Assembly (NCBI RefSeq): GCF_016654115.1
Contig: NZ_JAEQAZ010000071.1
Location: forward strand, 1 to 39,012
Source: Streptomyces sp. MBT53
Lineage (GTDB): Bacteria; Actinomycetota; Actinomycetes; Streptomycetales; Streptomycetaceae
Direction: 5' to 3'
DNA length: 39,012 bases
Under the pieces are notes generated by a model. It was not told where the DNA came from. It did not search any database and worked only from the letters and a program-made list of their open reading frames with translations. A program made the translations under genes and the position numbers. Below are positions 22,651 through 31,338 of the stretch, piece after piece. Position 1 is the first letter of the stretch. Each line of letters begins with the position of its first letter.

Positions 22651-23852
22651 CGGCGCCCGAGTCCGGCGCGCCGGACTTGCCCGGTCCGGAGGATGTGCCA
22701 GGCGGACCCGTCATGGGGTCCGGTGACCGCCAGCAGCATGCCGGGGAGCAGGTCCAGCCGCTCGCCCCGGAGCCGTCCCGGCAGCCCGCCCTTGGTGTTG
22801 ACCCAGTCCCGCCACCGGAGTTCGGGGGTGAGGGTACGGACCGAGACCATGCCGCTCCACCTGTGCCAGGACCGGGTGACGATCCGTGCGGTGACGGGCG
22901 GCCCGGTGTAGCGGAGCACCTTCCCGCCCGTGCCGGTGAATTCCCCGTCGAAGGTCCGCACCGCGTCGAGCGCGGTGGTGCGCAGCTCCCAGCCTCCGCC
23001 ACTCCCGGTCTGGAGCAGCGTCGGCCCGGGACCGAGTCCGAGGACGGCACCGTCCTCGAAGAAGTGGTTCCTGGTGGACAGGGTCACCTTGTAGCCGTGT
23101 GACTCGACGCGGACCTCCACCTCGCGGACCTGCTCTTCGGGGTCGTCTCCCGTGTCTGCCGGGGAGGACAGCGTGAGTGAGGCCGGCACTCCCGTGTGGA
23201 CGAGGACCTCCGCACCGGTGCCCCGGGTGGTGGTGCCGTCCAGCGGGCGGGCCGCGGACAACGGCAGGACGCGCAGCCGCCATTCGCAGCCGACGGCGTT
23301 GCCGATCTCGACCCGGCCGGCCGACGACCAGATGGCCGGGGTGTCGTGGCCGAACAGGAACCTGGCCCGGTCGTCGTCGCCCACCGGCCAGAAGGCCTCG
23401 CCGCCGAAGTCCGTCCGCAGCCGGAGAAACAGGCTCGTGGGGCGAGCGCTCTCGATCCTGGTGAACTCGAGGATCGACGCTTCCGGCGGGTCCGGCTCGG
23501 CGAGTTCGACCGTCTGGTTCCCGATACCCCGGCGGCTGAAGACTCCGCCGTCCTCGGGCTCGTCCTGCTGCAGCGGGGCGACGGAGACCGACCACCGCTC
23601 GGCCGTCTCGATCCGCAGCCGCTGCGGTCCCGACAGGCCCACCCGGTACTCCCAGGTGCGCGGCTCCTCCGTACGGCTCTGCCCGGGTTCGAACTCCCGG
23701 ACCAGATGGGTGTCTTCGGGGCCGAGGAGGGTGAAGCTTCCCACGTGGGCGCGGTGGACCACCGTGGCCCAGCCCTGCGGCCCCCGGTAGTCGAGTTCCG
23801 CCGGCCCTGTGCCCTCGGCGGCCTCGGAGAACGGGCGTACGTCGGCTGTCAT
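22638..23852 (-). CDS. Unrecognised beta-rich protein with internal Trp repeats
   Basis: A 404-residue protein with no signal peptide, membrane helix or cysteine-rich motif. At least two copies of a block of about 43 residues are visible: 188-230 (GCEWRLRVLPLSAARPLDG..., GTGAEVLVHTG) and 285-328 (GGGWELRTTALDAVRTFDG..., GTGGKVLRYTG), and a third diverged copy around 87-130. The pattern W-x-L/V-(x)6-L, a Gly-rich turn, then VL-x-TG suggests repeated beta-sandwich units. The ATG at 23852 has GGGGAG upstream. The role is unknown. It ends inside the SBP gene by 13 bp and lies 35 bp downstream of the CU044_5270 gene on the same strand, so it might be cotranscribed with the sigma factor. Confidence 0.75.
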   Translation of the reverse strand: MTADVRPFSEAAEGTGPAELDYRGPQGWATVVHRAHVGSFTLLGPEDTHLVREFEPGQSRTEEPRTWEYRVGLSGPQRLRIETAERWSVSVAPLQQDEPEDGGVFSRRGIGNQTVELAEPDPPEASILEFTRIESARPTSLFLRLRTDFGGEAFWPVGDDDRARFLFGHDTPAIWSSAGRVEIGNAVGCEWRLRVLPLSAARPLDGTTTRGTGAEVLVHTGVPASLTLSSPADTGDDPEEQVREVEVRVESHGYKVTLSTRNHFFEDGAVLGLGPGPTLLQTGSGGGWELRTTALDAVRTFDGEFTGTGGKVLRYTGPPVTARIVTRSWHRWSGMVSVRTLTPELRWRDWVNTKGGLPGRLRGERLDLLPGMLLAVTGPHDGSAWHILRTGQVRRAGLGRRQSR

Positions 23853-23887
23853 CGCACCCCCGCTCCCCGATGTGTCGTACCGGCAGG

Positions 23888-24871
23888 CTAACCGGCCGGC
23901 ACCTCACCCGCCTGGTCCGTGACGCCAACTCCCAGGAGAGCGGCGTCAGTTGTGCCGCGATAGACGAGGCTCGACGAGTCGAAGACCCAGGCGTAGCCCT
24001 TCGGGGCGTTCTTGAACGTGAGGCCGACGCCCTCCCGTCCCGCCGCGTCCTTGACGTGGTCGACGACGCTCACGCCCGGGAGCTTGGCCATGGCACGGTA
24101 GATCCCGGCACTGAGGTCGGGCAGCAGGGTGGCCTCGTCGACGACGGCGCCGAGGTTCTCGACGACGACTTCCGTACGGCGGGCCGCCGATACGTCCGAG
24201 GCGTCGCCGGCGAACTTCTTCAGCAGGGCGTCGGGGTCGGTGGGCAGGGCCTGGAGTTGCCGGAAGGTCAGATATCCGGCGCCTTTCATGTCCATGGACA
24301 TCTTCTGGGTGGGGTCGGCGACCGCGACGCCCTTCCGCAGCCCGTCCCGCTTGCCGTCCACCGCGTCCCACTGCTCCTGCCGTACGGCCCCGTTGTACGG
24401 CCTCGGCGTGAACAGCCCTTTGTGACCCGCGAGTTCGGCGGCGCTGCTGAAGTCGACGCCCAACTCGGCCGCCGATCCCTGGGACTTGGTGTAGATGAAC
24501 TGGTCGTCGCGTGCCGTGACCGTGGGACGGGAAGCGGCGGCCAGGGCGATCCGGTCCAGCAGTTGTACGGCCTTCTGATGGCCGTCGGCGGCAGCCGTGC
24601 CGTCCTTGCCGTCCCGCGCGTTGTCGACCGCGACCACGCCCAGGCCCACGGCGGCGGCGAGGGCCAGCGGCGCGGCGACGAGAACGAGGCGTCGGCGGGC
24701 GGGGCGCCCGGGTGCGGTGCCGGTCGTGGCCGACTGCTCGCGGACGGTGTCGTGTTCGTGGGTGATGTGCTGCATCAGGTGTTCCCTCAGTACGCGGTGG
24801 CGGTCCCGCGAGAGCACCGGACGGCCCGGGGCGGGCAGCAACTCGGCCAGTTCCTGGGGGTCGGTGTTCAT
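23888..24871 (-). CDS. CU044_5270 family membrane protein (partner of ECF sigma factor)
   Basis: A 327-residue protein of the CU044_5270 family. A cytoplasmic N-terminal part of about 55 residues (QELAELLPAPGRPVLSRDRHR) precedes one membrane helix (about 60-80, LVLVAAPLALAAAVGLGVVAV). The extracytoplasmic domain contains the typical QLLDRIALAAA, DDQFIYTKSQ, REQWDAVDGKRDGL and LQALPTDPDALLKK patterns. Its ATG overlaps the sigma factor stop as ATGA (24868-24871), so the two are translationally coupled. The family is thought to act as an accessory or membrane-linked regulator of the sigma factor, but this is inferred. Confidence 0.9.
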   Translation of the reverse strand: MNTDPQELAELLPAPGRPVLSRDRHRVLREHLMQHITHEHDTVREQSATTGTAPGRPARRRLVLVAAPLALAAAVGLGVVAVDNARDGKDGTAAADGHQKAVQLLDRIALAAASRPTVTARDDQFIYTKSQGSAAELGVDFSSAAELAGHKGLFTPRPYNGAVRQEQWDAVDGKRDGLRKGVAVADPTQKMSMDMKGAGYLTFRQLQALPTDPDALLKKFAGDASDVSAARRTEVVVENLGAVVDEATLLPDLSAGIYRAMAKLPGVSVVDHVKDAAGREGVGLTFKNAPKGYAWVFDSSSLVYRGTTDAALLGVGVTDQAGEVPAG

Positions 24872-25533
24872 CGCGTCTTCTCCTGCGTGGACTCGGATGT
24901 GGACCGAGCCGCCTGCCGGCGGCTACCCGGTGACTGTCCGACCGGGTCCGGGCGTTGCGTTTCCTCTGCTTTTTTCTGCTTCTGTGCCTGGCCGAGTTCG
25001 AGGTCGGTCAGCCTGCGCAGGCGTTTCCTCGCGCGGGAGAGCCGGGACCGTACGGTGCCGACGGCCACGCCCAGGGCCGCGGCAGCCGTGGCCGCGTCCA
25101 GCCCCTCCCACACGCAGAGCGTGAACGCCTCCCGCTCGCCCCGGCGAAGTCTGCTCAACGCCCGTTGCGTGGCGGCCAGTTCCTCGGTGTCGGCCATGCG
25201 CCGGGTCACCTCGTCGGCGAAGTCCGGCACGGGGTCGGGCGGCGGGATTCTGACGAGCGCGGCCTGATGTCTTCGCGCCGCCCGCGAGGTGTTGCGCGCG
25301 ACGTTCGTCGCGATACCGAGCAGCCACGGCCGCAGGCTGTCGTCGCCGGGCAGCACGCGCTCGCGCAGCCGCCATGCCTCCAGGAAGGTCAGCGACACGA
25401 TGTCGTCGGCCGTGCCCCAGTCGCCGGTCATCCGGACGGCGTGCCGGTGGACCACCGAGGCGTGCTCGTCGAAGAGTTGCCCGAACGCGTCGGGGTCTCC
25501 GGCTCGCACGCGGGCCCGTAGTGAGATCTCCAC
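24868..25533 (-). CDS. ECF-like RNA polymerase sigma factor
   Basis: About 221 residues. Region 2 spans SLRARVRAGDPDAFGQLFDEHASVVHRHAVRM and the ADDIVSLTFLEAWR core; region 4 is LSRLRRGEREAFTLCVWEGLDAATAAAALGVAVGTVRSRLSRARKR. An extended basic C-terminal tail follows. It should direct RNA polymerase to a limited set of promoters; the coupled CU044_5270 protein probably controls it. The start is uncertain: GTG 25533 is taken because the family begins near this region 2 helix, while GTG 25581 is in frame and would add 16 residues. Confidence 0.9.
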   Translation of the reverse strand: MEISLRARVRAGDPDAFGQLFDEHASVVHRHAVRMTGDWGTADDIVSLTFLEAWRLRERVLPGDDSLRPWLLGIATNVARNTSRAARRHQAALVRIPPPDPVPDFADEVTRRMADTEELAATQRALSRLRRGEREAFTLCVWEGLDAATAAAALGVAVGTVRSRLSRARKRLRRLTDLELGQAQKQKKAEETQRPDPVGQSPGSRRQAARSTSESTQEKTR

Positions 25534-25587
25534 ACCCTTCCCTGTCCGCCGGACGGACCGCGCTGCGGTGACCCGCGTCACACGGTT

Positions 25588-26448
25588 CTAGCCGGTCACC
25601 TCGGACCGGCGGGAACGGCCGGTCGTCGGTGTGCGGGTCGCGGAGGCGAGGAGGGCCAGTTTCTCGGCGGCGTCGGTGCCGGGGTCCGGGTGGTAGACGA
25701 CGAGGGTCTGGCCCGGTACGCCGTCGATGCTCAGCCGCTCCCGGTTCAGTTCCAGGTCGCCGACCTGGGGGTGGGCGATGCGCTTCGGCGCGGCCTCGCA
25801 GGTCCGTACGTCGTGGCGGGCCCAGAGTCGGCTGAACAGAGGGCTGGCGAGGGAGAGTTGACCGACCAGTTCGATGAACCGGGGGTCGTCCGTGTCGGGA
25901 CCGACGGCCTCGCGGAACGCGGCGACCATGCCGCCGGAGGCGCCCTCCCAGTACGGGTAGAGCGCCTGCTCGGCGGGGTCGAGGAACAGCGACAGCAGCC
26001 GGTTGGACCCGGCCGTGAAGCGCGGGGACAGCGCGGTCGCCAGGGAGTTGGCGGCGAGGACGTCGAAGTAGCGGCCCTCGACCAGCGCGGGGAGCGGGAG
26101 CGTGCCGAGGAGCTTGGCGATCCCCTCGGGCACGGTCTCCTTCACCGGGCGGGGCCGGCGGCGCCGGGGCTGCGCGGCGCCCAGGCGCAGCAGGTGGGCC
26201 GTCGCGTCCTCGTCGAGCCGCAGCACCCGGGCGATGGACTCCAGGACCTGCACGGAGGGGTTGCGGTCGCGGCCCTGCTCCAGGCGCAGGTAGTAGTCGG
26301 CGCTGATCCCGGCGAGCAGCGCGACCTCCTCCCGGCGCAGGCCCGGCACCCGCCGGACCCCGTGGGCGGGGACACCGGCCTGTTCGGGGGTGACGAGTTC
26401 GCGGCGGGCGCGCACGTACTCGCCCAGCAGATTCGGTTCACCGGCCAT
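25588..26448 (-). CDS. MmyB-like XRE transcriptional regulator
   Basis: A 286-residue regulator. The N-terminal HTH (ARRELVTPEQ, then VRRVPGLRREEVALLAGISADYYLRLEQGRDRNPS) is the classical XRE start of this subfamily, and residues from about 110 form the MmyB_LBD ligand-binding domain (PALVEGRYFDVLAANSLA, PEQALYPYWEGA, LVVYHPDPGT). Such proteins may bind fatty acids. It is divergent from the alpha/beta hydrolase with 149 bp between; that hydrolase is the usual target in similar pairs. The ATG lacks a good ribosome site. Confidence 0.92.
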   Translation of the reverse strand: MAGEPNLLGEYVRARRELVTPEQAGVPAHGVRRVPGLRREEVALLAGISADYYLRLEQGRDRNPSVQVLESIARVLRLDEDATAHLLRLGAAQPRRRRPRPVKETVPEGIAKLLGTLPLPALVEGRYFDVLAANSLATALSPRFTAGSNRLLSLFLDPAEQALYPYWEGASGGMVAAFREAVGPDTDDPRFIELVGQLSLASPLFSRLWARHDVRTCEAAPKRIAHPQVGDLELNRERLSIDGVPGQTLVVYHPDPGTDAAEKLALLASATRTPTTGRSRRSEVTG

Positions 26449-26485
26449 CCCCGCACTGTAATTCGGCCGCCGCGCGCGTGCCTGG

Positions 26486-26540
26486 TCCTGTCATCCCCAG
26501 GGGCGCGGGGGCCCTGGCTGGGGCGCGGGCCGGGCGGCAG
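26486..26540. repeat. GC-rich hairpin fragment, possible dispersed Streptomyces element
   Basis: CCAGGG (26497-26502) and CCCTGG (26512-26517) flank GCGCGGGGG. Read in reverse, the sequence CCCCGCGCCCCTGGGGAT resembles the right half of a common Streptomyces intergenic repeat whose left half appears at 38988-39012. It sits between two divergent promoters. Confidence 0.35.
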
Positions 26541-26597
26541 CGTCACCGGTGGCGCGCTGATCGGCGACGCCCGCCACCACAGCGAGGAGCGACAGCC

Positions 26598-27323
26598 ATG
26601 TCCACATACCTACTGGTGCACGGTGCCTGGCACAGCGGAGACAGCTGGCAGCGGGTGGTCCCGCTGCTGACGGCGGCCGGACACCGGGTGTTCGCGCCCT
26701 CGCTGACCGGCCACGGAGACAAGGCACATCTGCTCGCCCCCGAAGTGGGCCTCGACACACACGTCGACGACGTCGTCGGGCTGATCACGGAGGAGGATCT
26801 CACCGAGGTGGTCCTCGTCGGGCACAGCTACGGCGGGCTGGTCGTCTCGTCGGCCGCCGACCGGGTCCCCGATCGAATCGCCCAACTCGTCTACCTCGAC
26901 GCGATGGTCCCGGAGGACGGCGAGAGCGCGCTCGACATCATGCCCGTGACGCAGGTGCTGATCGACATGGCGGTGAGTTCGGGTACCGGCTGGCGGATCC
27001 CGCCGCTGCCCGAACTGCCGCCGCCCGGGGGTCTGTTCGGGGTCACCGACCCGGCGGACGTCGCCTGGCTGCGGACGACGCTCTCGGACCAGTCGGCGCG
27101 CTGTCTCCAGCAGTCGGTACGGCTGGACAACCCGGCCGCGCGCTCGATCCCCCGCACCCACATCCACTGCGTGGGCAGCGAGCCGGAGGGCTTCGAGCGG
27201 CGGCCGGTCCCCACGATCCAGCCCAACGGCACCCCGGCCCAGGTGTGGGAACTGGAGACGGGCCACGACTGCATGGTCACCAAGCCGGCCGAACTGGCCG
27301 ACCTGCTGGTCAAGTTGGGCTGA
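26598..27323 (+). CDS. Alpha/beta hydrolase
   Basis: A 241-residue single-domain enzyme. The oxyanion motif is HGAWHSG (residues 8-14), the nucleophile elbow GHSYGG (75-80, Ser77), and the C-terminal histidine is in ETGHDCM (His223). The HGAWH and GHSYGG pair resembles plant methylesterase/hydroxynitrile-lyase-like enzymes in Actinobacteria. It likely hydrolyses a small ester. GAGGAG lies 8 nt before the ATG. The divergent MmyB-like regulator probably represses it. Confidence 0.92.
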   Translation: MSTYLLVHGAWHSGDSWQRVVPLLTAAGHRVFAPSLTGHGDKAHLLAPEVGLDTHVDDVVGLITEEDLTEVVLVGHSYGGLVVSSAADRVPDRIAQLVYLDAMVPEDGESALDIMPVTQVLIDMAVSSGTGWRIPPLPELPPPGGLFGVTDPADVAWLRTTLSDQSARCLQQSVRLDNPAARSIPRTHIHCVGSEPEGFERRPVPTIQPNGTPAQVWELETGHDCMVTKPAELADLLVKLG

Positions 27324-27336
27324 TCCGGGGCCGGCC

Positions 27337-28392
27337 TCAGACCGGGGCCGGTGCCACCACTCCCGTCGGCTGGCACAGGACGAGGGCCAGGTCGTCGGTG
27401 GGCGGGCCGCCGGCGTGCGCGAGCAACCGGTCGTACAGCGCGTGCAGCGCCCCGTCCGGCGTCGGTTCGCTCAACGCCGTCGCGCACTCGGTGAGCAGGG
27501 CGAACGGGGTGCCGTCGAGGGCGCGGGACTCGGTGAGGCCGTCCGTGTAGAGCAGGAGGCGGTCGCCGGGCTGGAGGCGGACCCGGTACTGCCGCGGGTC
27601 CGGGCGCAGGCCCAACGGCAGTGCGGGGACCCGGGGTTCGAGGAGTTCGAGCCGGTGCCCGGAGCGCAGGGGCGCCGGATGGCCGCAGTTGACGAGCCGC
27701 ACCTCGCCGGGACCGAACTCGGCCAGCACCGCCGTGACGAAGTCCTCGGGGCCGAGACCGGGCGCAAGCCGGGCGTCCAGAGCCCTCGCGAGGGTCGCCA
27801 AGTCCGGTGCCGTACAGGCGAGTTCACGGAACCCGATGAGCGTGTCGGCCGCCGTCCGCAGCGCGTCGAGCCCGTGCCCGCGCGCGTCCCCGACCAGCAC
27901 CCGCAGGCCGTACGGCGTCACCGCGAGGTCGTACAGGTCGCCGCCGACCGAGGACTCGCGGTTCGCGCAGTGGTAGCGGGTGCTGACATGGGTGCCGGAG
28001 AGGGTGCGGGAGACGGGCCGCAGGATCGCCTCCTGGGTGATCCGGGCCACCTCCCGCGCCTCCGCGAGCCGTTCCCGCAGCCGGCCGCGCTGTCTCGCCG
28101 CGTACACGCTGCACACGCAGCCGAGCAGCAGCCCGCCCCAGCGGACGGCGAACCCGGCGTTCAGCTGCGCCCCCGAGCCGAGCCCCGCCGCCAGCGCGAG
28201 CAGCACCGTCCAGCAGCAGACCAGGAGCGTACGGCGGGCGCCCAGGAAGGTGGCGGCCATCAGGGGTCCGATCGCCAGCAGCGGCAGGATCGGCTGCACC
28301 CGGCCGATCAGCAGCCCCGGCGTGGCCGCCAGCAGGCAGCCGACCGGTGCGACGAGCAAGCGGCGTCCCCCGTCCAGCGCGTTCGTGTCCAT
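27337..28392 (-). CDS. Membrane-bound SpoIIE-type PP2C phosphatase
   Basis: A 351-residue protein. About four membrane helices in residues 10-100 anchor it; a coil (RQRGRLRERLAEAREVARITQEA) leads into the phosphatase domain. Metal-binding motifs are GGDLYD (about 145-150) and GDARGHG (about 163-169), with DRLLLYTDGLTESR and PTDDLALVLCQ at the end, as in RsbU/SpoIIE enzymes that dephosphorylate anti-anti-sigma factors. It could control a partner-switching system, perhaps one involving an ATPase such as that at 12545. GGAG lies 8 nt before the ATG. It is divergent from the NB-ARC gene. Confidence 0.9.
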   Translation of the reverse strand: MDTNALDGGRRLLVAPVGCLLAATPGLLIGRVQPILPLLAIGPLMAATFLGARRTLLVCCWTVLLALAAGLGSGAQLNAGFAVRWGGLLLGCVCSVYAARQRGRLRERLAEAREVARITQEAILRPVSRTLSGTHVSTRYHCANRESSVGGDLYDLAVTPYGLRVLVGDARGHGLDALRTAADTLIGFRELACTAPDLATLARALDARLAPGLGPEDFVTAVLAEFGPGEVRLVNCGHPAPLRSGHRLELLEPRVPALPLGLRPDPRQYRVRLQPGDRLLLYTDGLTESRALDGTPFALLTECATALSEPTPDGALHALYDRLLAHAGGPPTDDLALVLCQPTGVVAPAPV

Positions 28393-28570
28393 CGCGTTCA
28401 CTCCACGACGATCGCGGAATTCCCGGCTCCGTACCTGCGGCACGGGAGAGTTGACCGGCTCTCGATCACAACTCGTCGTACTAGGGGCGGAAAGTGGTCG
28501 AAAAAGGAGGAAGTTCCGCTGCTGCGGCGACTTTTGCGGGCAGCCGTGGGCCGCGTTCCGGGACCGGCGC

Positions 28571-30841
28571 GTGGAGCCGGTGACGTACGGACACACTGGC
28601 CTCGTGCCGGACAGGACTGACCATGGGAACCCAGGCGACTCCAACACCCCCGGGAACCCTGGGAACTCCGACGGGCCCGGGATACCCGGGAATCTGCCGC
28701 CCGAGACGCGCAGTTTCGTCGGGCGGCGCGCCGAACTCGCCTGGCTGCGCGCCGCGTTGGACCCGGACCGGGGTCCGGGCGCGGGACCGGTCCGGCCCGT
28801 GACCGTCGTCGGGGTCGGCGGGGTCGGCAAGACCCGGCTCGCGCTGCGCGCGGCGGCGCAGGTCCGGGACGCCTACCCCGACGGCGTCTGGCTGACCGAA
28901 CTCTCCCCCCTGCGCACCTCGGGACTCGTCGATCTCGCCGTCATGGAGACCCTTCGGCTCGCCGACCAGTCGACCCGCCCGGTGATCGAGGTCATCACCG
29001 AATGGGCCCACGGCAGAAGGCTGTTGCTCATCCTCGACTCCTGCGAACACGTCCTCGCCGACTGCGCGAGATTCACCGCCGCACTGCGCTCCCGCCTGCC
29101 CGGCCTGCGCGTCCTGCTCACCAGCAGGGAACGCCTCGCACTGCCCGGCGAGGAAGTCCTCCACCTCGAACCGCTCCCGGTGGACGGCCGCCCCGGTGCC
29201 GACGAGGACGCCGGTGACGCCGTGGCCCTCTTCGCCGAGCGCGCCGCGGCCGCCGGACGCCCCCTGCGCGACGACGACTTGACCGCGCGCGCCACCGCCG
29301 TCGCCGTCTGCCGCCGCCTCGACGGCATCCCGCTCGCCCTCGAACTCGCCGCCGCCCGCCTCACCGAGCTGACCCTCGACCAGCTCCACACCCGCCTCGG
29401 CGAACGCCTGCCCGCACTCCCGTCCTTACCGGACCCGTCCGCACCGCCGGGCACACCTGTCCCCTCCTCGCCCCTCGACCTGCTCGTCTCCGCCCCCGGC
29501 GAACGCCCGCCCCGCCACCAGACCCTGCGCACCGCCATCGGCTGGAGCCACGAGCTGTGCGCGCCGCTCGAACGCCTGCTGTGGGCGCGGCTGTCCGTCT
29601 TCAGCGGCGGCTTCTGTCTGGCGGCCGTACGGCAGGTCTGCGCGGGCGGACCGCTGCCCCAGGAGCGGATCGCCGCTCTGCTCGACCGGCTCGTCGCGCA
29701 GTCCATCGTGCTGCCCGACCCCGTCATCTCGGCCCGCTTCCGGATGCTCGACACCGTCCGCGAGTACGGCGCCGACTGGCTGCACGCCCTCGGCGAGGAA
29801 CGCGCCGTACGCCGACGCCACCGCGACCACTACGCCCGCCTCGCCCGCGAGGGCTGCGCCGAGTGGAACACCGGACGGCAGGTCGCCTGGTGCGAGCGCG
29901 TGCTGACCGAACACGCCAATCTGCGCACGGCGGTTGATTGCGCGCTCGCCGAGCCGGACGGCGAAAAGTGGTCCACGGCGGTGGAGATGGCGGGCCACGT
30001 CGGCTTCCTGTGGCGGCACTGCGGATACCTCCGCGAGGCCCAGCACTGCCTGGACCAGGCCCTTGCCGCCGAGTCGCCGCCCGGCCCCGGCCGCACCCTC
30101 GCCCTGTGGTCGCGCGGCGCGGTCGCCATCCTCCAGGGCGACCAGGAGGCGGCGGCCAACTGGGCGGTGCGCTGCGCCGACGCGGCCCGCGAACAGGGTT
30201 CCCCGGTCGCCCAGGTCGCCGCCGTCTACCTCAGGGGCGGCCACCTGGCACTCACCGGCCGCCAGGCCGAGGCCATCGACGTCCTCGCCGCGGCACCCCG
30301 ACTCCCCGTCCAGGACGACGGGTTCGGCGCCGCCCAACTACAGGCCCGGCTCGCACTGTCCCTCGCACATGTGCTGCGCGGCGAGTTCGAACGCGGCCGA
30401 GAAGTCGCCGACGAGGTGCGCACGGCGAGCCGGAAACAGGGCGAGTACTGGTGCGGGGCCTTCGCCGACTACCTGATAGCCCAGGCAGACCTCGCGCGCG
30501 GCGACATACGCGCCGCGACGAGCGGCGCCCGCACGTCCATCGCAGGCCACGCCCTCCTGCACAACACGGTCGGTGCCGCGATGTCCCTGGACCTCCTGGC
30601 CGCCGCCGTCGTCACCGCGGGCGACGCCCACCGCGCCGCCCGCCTCCTGGGCATCGGCACCCGCCTCTGGGAACTCACCGGCCGCGCCCAGATGGACTCC
30701 CCGGACCTGATCGCCACCCGCCGCACCTGCGAACTCCGCGTCCGCGAACACCTCGGCGACGCCGCTTACACGACCGGCTACCGCGCGGGCCTGGCAATGA
30801 CCTACGACGAGGGAATCGCGTACGCGGCCGGCACTCAGTGA
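28571..30841 (+). CDS. NB-ARC/TPR ATPase without DNA-binding domain (AfsR-like core)
   Basis: A 756-residue STAND-type ATPase. A Gly/Pro/Asn-rich disordered N-terminus (about 1-45) precedes LPPETRSFVGRRAEL, the P-loop GVGGVGKT (81-88), the Walker B-like LLLILDSCEH, and the LTSRERLAL sensor region. From about 460 onward TPR-like helical repeats continue to the end. AfsR/SARP proteins have an N-terminal BTAD/OmpR-type domain, and LuxR-type relatives have a C-terminal HTH; neither is present. It may act by binding another regulator. The start is uncertain (GTG 28571 with a partial GGGA site, or GTG 28604). It ends 8 bp from the convergent SnoaL-like gene. Confidence 0.82.
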   Translation: MEPVTYGHTGLVPDRTDHGNPGDSNTPGNPGNSDGPGIPGNLPPETRSFVGRRAELAWLRAALDPDRGPGAGPVRPVTVVGVGGVGKTRLALRAAAQVRDAYPDGVWLTELSPLRTSGLVDLAVMETLRLADQSTRPVIEVITEWAHGRRLLLILDSCEHVLADCARFTAALRSRLPGLRVLLTSRERLALPGEEVLHLEPLPVDGRPGADEDAGDAVALFAERAAAAGRPLRDDDLTARATAVAVCRRLDGIPLALELAAARLTELTLDQLHTRLGERLPALPSLPDPSAPPGTPVPSSPLDLLVSAPGERPPRHQTLRTAIGWSHELCAPLERLLWARLSVFSGGFCLAAVRQVCAGGPLPQERIAALLDRLVAQSIVLPDPVISARFRMLDTVREYGADWLHALGEERAVRRRHRDHYARLAREGCAEWNTGRQVAWCERVLTEHANLRTAVDCALAEPDGEKWSTAVEMAGHVGFLWRHCGYLREAQHCLDQALAAESPPGPGRTLALWSRGAVAILQGDQEAAANWAVRCADAAREQGSPVAQVAAVYLRGGHLALTGRQAEAIDVLAAAPRLPVQDDGFGAAQLQARLALSLAHVLRGEFERGREVADEVRTASRKQGEYWCGAFADYLIAQADLARGDIRAATSGARTSIAGHALLHNTVGAAMSLDLLAAAVVTAGDAHRAARLLGIGTRLWELTGRAQMDSPDLIATRRTCELRVREHLGDAAYTTGYRAGLAMTYDEGIAYAAGTQ

Positions 30842-30849
30842 CGGTGCAG

Positions 30850-31296
30850 TCAGTGACGCGGGGTGGGCCCGCCGAACGGCAGGAACAGGGTCCGGGTGCC
30901 GATCAGCCAACTTCCGTCCACCTGGCGGAAGGTGTCCTCGTAGTGACCTACCTGGACCGGGGGAGCGGCGGTCACCATGCCGCCGTGGTGGCCGTCGACG
31001 CGGTACGTCGTGAAGTACGCGGTCGAGATCGCCGTGTCGGGGGAGGTGAGGGTGACCAGGACGTTCGACATCAGGCGGCGCGAGAGCCGCCCTGCCGGGC
31101 GGGCGCCGAAGTACTTCCGCAGCGCCTCCCGCCCCTCGACCGCTCTGTCCCCCTCCGGCCACTCCCAGCGGCCGTCCTCCGTGAACAGCCCGGCGACGGT
31201 GGACGGTTCACCGAGATCGAGCCGGCGGACGAAGTCCAGGATCACGCGCTCACAGGCACGTTCGGAGAGCAGTCGCTGCAAAGGGTCCAGGTCCAT
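30850..31296 (-). CDS. SnoaL/NTF2-like protein (SnoaL_4 type)
   Basis: A 148-residue cone-fold protein. It has the helix CERVILDFVRRLDLGE, then AGLFTEDGRWEWPEG, GREALRKYFGARP, and the strands VLVTLTSPDTAISTAYFTTYR and HYEDTFRQVDGSWLIGTR, matching the SnoaL_4 group that includes ring-hydroxylating dioxygenase beta-like and steroid isomerase-like proteins. Enzyme activity cannot be stated; no dioxygenase alpha subunit is near. It ends 8 bp from the NB-ARC gene and is transcribed toward it. Confidence 0.85.
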   Translation of the reverse strand: MDLDPLQRLLSERACERVILDFVRRLDLGEPSTVAGLFTEDGRWEWPEGDRAVEGREALRKYFGARPAGRLSRRLMSNVLVTLTSPDTAISTAYFTTYRVDGHHGGMVTAAPPVQVGHYEDTFRQVDGSWLIGTRTLFLPFGGPTPRH

Positions 31297-31338
31297 GGGC
31301 TTGTTCGTACCAGCCGCGCCCCTCGCCCCACGACCGAA

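Noticed and set aside
25533..25600. KstR-like half site TAGAAC before the sigma factor gene
   Set aside because: Only one half of the motif is present; it also looks like a chance part of a GTGACGCGGGTCAC symmetric stretch.
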